Source: Schleiferiaceae bacterium
Lineage (GTDB): Bacteria > Bacteroidota > Bacteroidia > Flavobacteriales > Schleiferiaceae
DNA: 6,602 nucleotides
Assembly (NCBI GenBank): GCA_023260615.1
Contig: JALQUY010000089.1
Location: forward strand, 1-6,602
Direction of reading: 5' to 3'
The notes below the pieces were generated by a model that saw nothing but the letters and a program-made list of their open reading frames with translations, did no database searches and was not told where the DNA came from. Position numbers and translations under genes: made by a program. Below are positions 5,446 to 6,602 of this stretch, piece by piece. Every line of letters starts with the position of its first letter. Position 1 is the stretch's first letter.

Positions 5446-5991
5446 TTAGGCCAAACCCAGTACGCTGCGCTTCGCGTAGGCCCATTGCAGTAGGCCACCA
5501 TATACGAGTGTCCCTGCTGTCGCGGAAACAAAGAATGGGATGGCTTCTACGTACGCTGTAAACAACCCTGCACCGGTTTGTGGTAGGGCAGGATTCCCAT
5601 ACCAAAAGCCCACATTGGAAAGTGCAAAGAACAAAAGATTGGCGACCACGGCATGACCGGCTCCTACGAGGCCGTCCATTTGGCGCGCTTTCTGTCCCCA
5701 AAGAACCATGGCAATATGCCCACCGTAGACCCAAACCATGCCCGGATAGCCCCAGGTGAAACCTTCGGTCGCGGAGCTGTATACCACGTTGTTCAGGAGA
5801 AGATCACTGGTGAAAAGCAATACCAATGGCAAGAGCATCGCAGCGGGTCGGCCTTTACTCCAAAAACCTCCTACCAGAGCTACTGCGCCAATGGCCGTGA
5901 AGTTGGGGAAGTGAGGGAGAAAGCGCGTCAAGAGTGCAAGAGCAAGAAGGCCAGCGGTGGCCAAGAATGGGGAAATACTGCGCATGGTCAT
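5446..5991 (-). CDS. DUF6580 family polytopic membrane protein (putative transporter)
   Basis: The 181-residue hydrophobic protein has about five or six membrane helices (near residues 7-24, 31-44, 49-66, 84-98, 108-131 and 145-170). It carries the pattern I associate with DUF6580, which I recall being labelled a putative transport protein in reference annotation: RFLPHFPNFTAIGA (23-36), LFTSDLLLN (59-67), VANLLFFALSNVGFWYG (116-132), and QTGAGLFTAYVEAIPFF (138-154). The size and topology resemble substrate-binding (S) subunits of ECF vitamin transporters, though I cannot show homology. The start is ATG at 5991, overlapping the upstream stop as ATGA; a second in-frame ATG lies two codons later. 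It is convergent with the B12-regulated receptor, sharing a terminator, so a role in vitamin or cofactor uptake is plausible but unproven. Confidence 0.82.
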   Translation of the reverse strand: MTMRSISPFLATAGLLALALLTRFLPHFPNFTAIGAVALVGGFWSKGRPAAMLLPLVLLFTSDLLLNNVVYSSATEGFTWGYPGMVWVYGGHIAMVLWGQKARQMDGLVGAGHAVVANLLFFALSNVGFWYGNPALPQTGAGLFTAYVEAIPFFVSATAGTLVYGGLLQWAYAKRSVLGLA

Positions 5992-6173
5992 AAGCGTTTA
6001 AAAATATAGATGACAAAAAGTACAACAACCCCAGCCAAAATGAGTTTAAGGTTGCTTCCGTAATGGATGTCATGGGTTTTAGCATCCTTCCGGTAACTCC
6101 AGAAGAGAAAGCCTAAAAATGCCACGGTGAAAAACCCGGCAAAAATCCAATGACCTGTGGTTATGTTTTCCAA
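5988..6173 (-). CDS. Small two-helix membrane protein, conserved-looking, function unknown
   Basis: This is a 61-residue protein if translation begins at the TTG at 6173-6171 (LENITTGHWIF...). It has two hydrophobic segments (about 9-26 and 43-58) separated by a charged loop WSYRKDAKTHDIHYGS, so it is probably a hairpin in the inner membrane. Longer versions of the frame reach 6311 but would run through the divergent pyrophosphohydrolase gene and its promoter. The TTG is the only standard alternative start near the beginning of the hydrophobic protein and follows a perfect -7 box by 16 bases. Its stop overlaps the ATG of the DUF6580 gene in an ATGA, implying translational coupling and joint function. 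The TTGHWIFAGF/SYRKD pattern reminds me of short hypothetical proteins of Bacteroidota, but I know no function. Confidence 0.72.
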   Translation of the reverse strand: MENITTGHWIFAGFFTVAFLGFLFWSYRKDAKTHDIHYGSNLKLILAGVVVLFVIYIFKRL

Positions 6174-6179
6174 GGGATG

Positions 6180-6186
6180 TAATTTG
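6180..6186 (+). promoter_or_regulatory. Probable -7 box variant (TAATTTG) of the pyrophosphohydrolase gene
   Basis: The heptamer TAATTTG, the same one seen before pcm, sits 17 bases ahead of the preferred ATG at 6204. It is one base short of TAnnTTTG. It lies 3 bases from the oppositely directed box at 6190-6197, so the two promoters overlap. Confidence 0.38.
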
Positions 6187-6189
6187 TGA

Positions 6190-6197
6190 CAAAAATA
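6190..6197 (-). promoter_or_regulatory. -7 box (TATTTTTG) of the small-protein/DUF6580 operon
   Basis: Read on the minus strand, TATTTTTG matches TAnnTTTG perfectly and precedes the TTG start of the 61-residue protein by 16 bases. A TTTG lies 15 bases upstream, slightly closer than the usual -33 spacing. A start site a few bases after the box leaves a leader of about 10 bases and supports TTG at 6173 as the true start. Confidence 0.5.
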
Positions 6198-6203
6198 GCC
6201 GCC

Positions 6204-6593
6204 ATGCAGGAACAAATTGCCGCCGTGACCAAATTCCATGAAGTTTACCGCATTCCGCACCATTCGGAACCCACCGTAACTATCGACGAATCCCTCATGC
6301 ACCTGCGCCACCGACTCATGGCGGAGGAGAACGATGAATATTTGGAGGCGGCCCTAGCAGGCAACTTGGTGGAAGTGGCGGACGCCTTGGGCGATATGCT
6401 CTACATCTTGTGCGGGACGCTGATCACCCATGGTATGCAGGGGAAAATTGAAGAGGTCTTCCGGGAAATTCAGCGAAGCAACATGAGTAAGTTGGGAGAG
6501 GATGGCCAGCCCATCTACCGCGAAGATGGCAAGGTTATGAAAGGACCCAACTATTTTAGACCCGATATCGCCTCCATCCTGAGCGGTCGTTGA
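6204..6593 (+). CDS. MazG/PRA-PH-like nucleoside triphosphate pyrophosphohydrolase
   Basis: This 129-residue all-alpha protein belongs to the superfamily that includes MazG, dUTPase type 2 and phosphoribosyl-ATP pyrophosphohydrolase, which cleave nucleoside triphosphates to monophosphate and pyrophosphate with Mg2+. The metal-binding signature is visible: EENDE (E41, E42, E45) and, 12 residues on, EVAD (E57, D60), followed by ALGDMLYILCG. The conserved C-terminal part IQRSNMSKLGEDGQPIYREDGKVMKGPNYFRPDI (89-122) is typical of a single-domain Bacteroidota branch as I recall it. The substrate is unknown; a HisE role is less likely because no his genes are nearby. A GTG at 6186 would add six residues but begins inside the putative promoter box, and MQEQIAAVTKFHEVY is the better family N-terminus. 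The gene is complete, with its stop 9 bases from the window edge. Confidence 0.88.
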   Translation: MQEQIAAVTKFHEVYRIPHHSEPTVTIDESLMHLRHRLMAEENDEYLEAALAGNLVEVADALGDMLYILCGTLITHGMQGKIEEVFREIQRSNMSKLGEDGQPIYREDGKVMKGPNYFRPDIASILSGR

Positions 6594-6602
6594 GCGGATT
6601 CC

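Noticed and set aside
5653..6009. 118-codon plus-strand open frame over the DUF6580 gene
   Set aside because: It is antisense to a clear polytopic membrane protein, and its translation is highly charged with no motif.
5988..6311. 107-residue version of the small membrane protein
   Set aside because: The extra N-terminal 46 residues would be read from the opposite strand of the pyrophosphohydrolase coding region and through both promoter boxes. The hydrophobic, conserved-looking part starts at the TTG at 6173.
1..6602. Mobile elements, CRISPR arrays, tRNA genes, phage or defence genes
   Set aside because: No direct or inverted repeat units, transposase or integrase motifs, tRNA-like cloverleaf or spacer-repeat pattern were seen by eye; the region reads as stable core chromosome.

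Overview
The window looks like ordinary, gene-dense chromosome from a member of the phylum Bacteroidota, possibly a Flavobacteriales-like lineage of moderately high GC (this finer placement is a guess). The support is threefold. The proteins resemble Bacteroidota versions (HMG-CoA lyase with an N-terminal ECPRDAMQG, a DUF6580 membrane protein, a LAAC lipoprotein). Start codons lack Shine-Dalgarno motifs. TAnnTTTG boxes, the Bacteroidota -7 promoter element, recur in front of nearly every gene. No mobile element, CRISPR array, tRNA, rRNA or phage gene was seen.

Layout from left to right: (1) the 5' part of a lipoprotein gene on the minus strand, running off the left edge; (2) divergent from it, pcm (protein-L-isoaspartate O-methyltransferase) on the plus strand; (3) smpB (tmRNA-binding protein) on the minus strand, meeting pcm tail to tail with one base between the stop codons; (4) divergent from smpB, an overlapping pair pyrD-hmgL (class 2 dihydroorotate dehydrogenase and HMG-CoA lyase family) on the plus strand; (5) a roughly 200-base non-coding stretch holding a cobalamin (B12) riboswitch, followed by a TonB-dependent outer-membrane receptor; (6) a bidirectional terminator; (7) on the minus strand, a translationally coupled pair made of a 61-residue two-helix membrane protein and a DUF6580 polytopic membrane protein; (8) divergent from that pair, a MazG/PRA-PH-like nucleotide pyrophosphohydrolase on the plus strand, ending 9 bases before the right edge.

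The clearest functional story is on the right. The riboswitch says the receptor is made when B12 is scarce, so it is most likely the outer-membrane importer for cobalamin or a related corrinoid (BtuB-like). The DUF6580 protein encoded tail to tail with it is a hydrophobic putative transporter and is a candidate inner-membrane partner, although its operon is not under the riboswitch. pcm and smpB both deal with damaged or stalled protein synthesis products, but they are on opposite strands and are not an operon. pyrD (pyrimidine synthesis) and hmgL (leucine or HMG-CoA breakdown) are co-transcribed without an obvious metabolic link.

The most unusual structural theme is promoter placement. In the divergent regions the -7 boxes sit 4 to 9 bases from the start codon, so several transcripts should be leaderless or nearly so. 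I found no convincing previously undescribed system. The best leads are the B12 receptor/DUF6580/small-protein neighbourhood and the compact back-to-back promoters.
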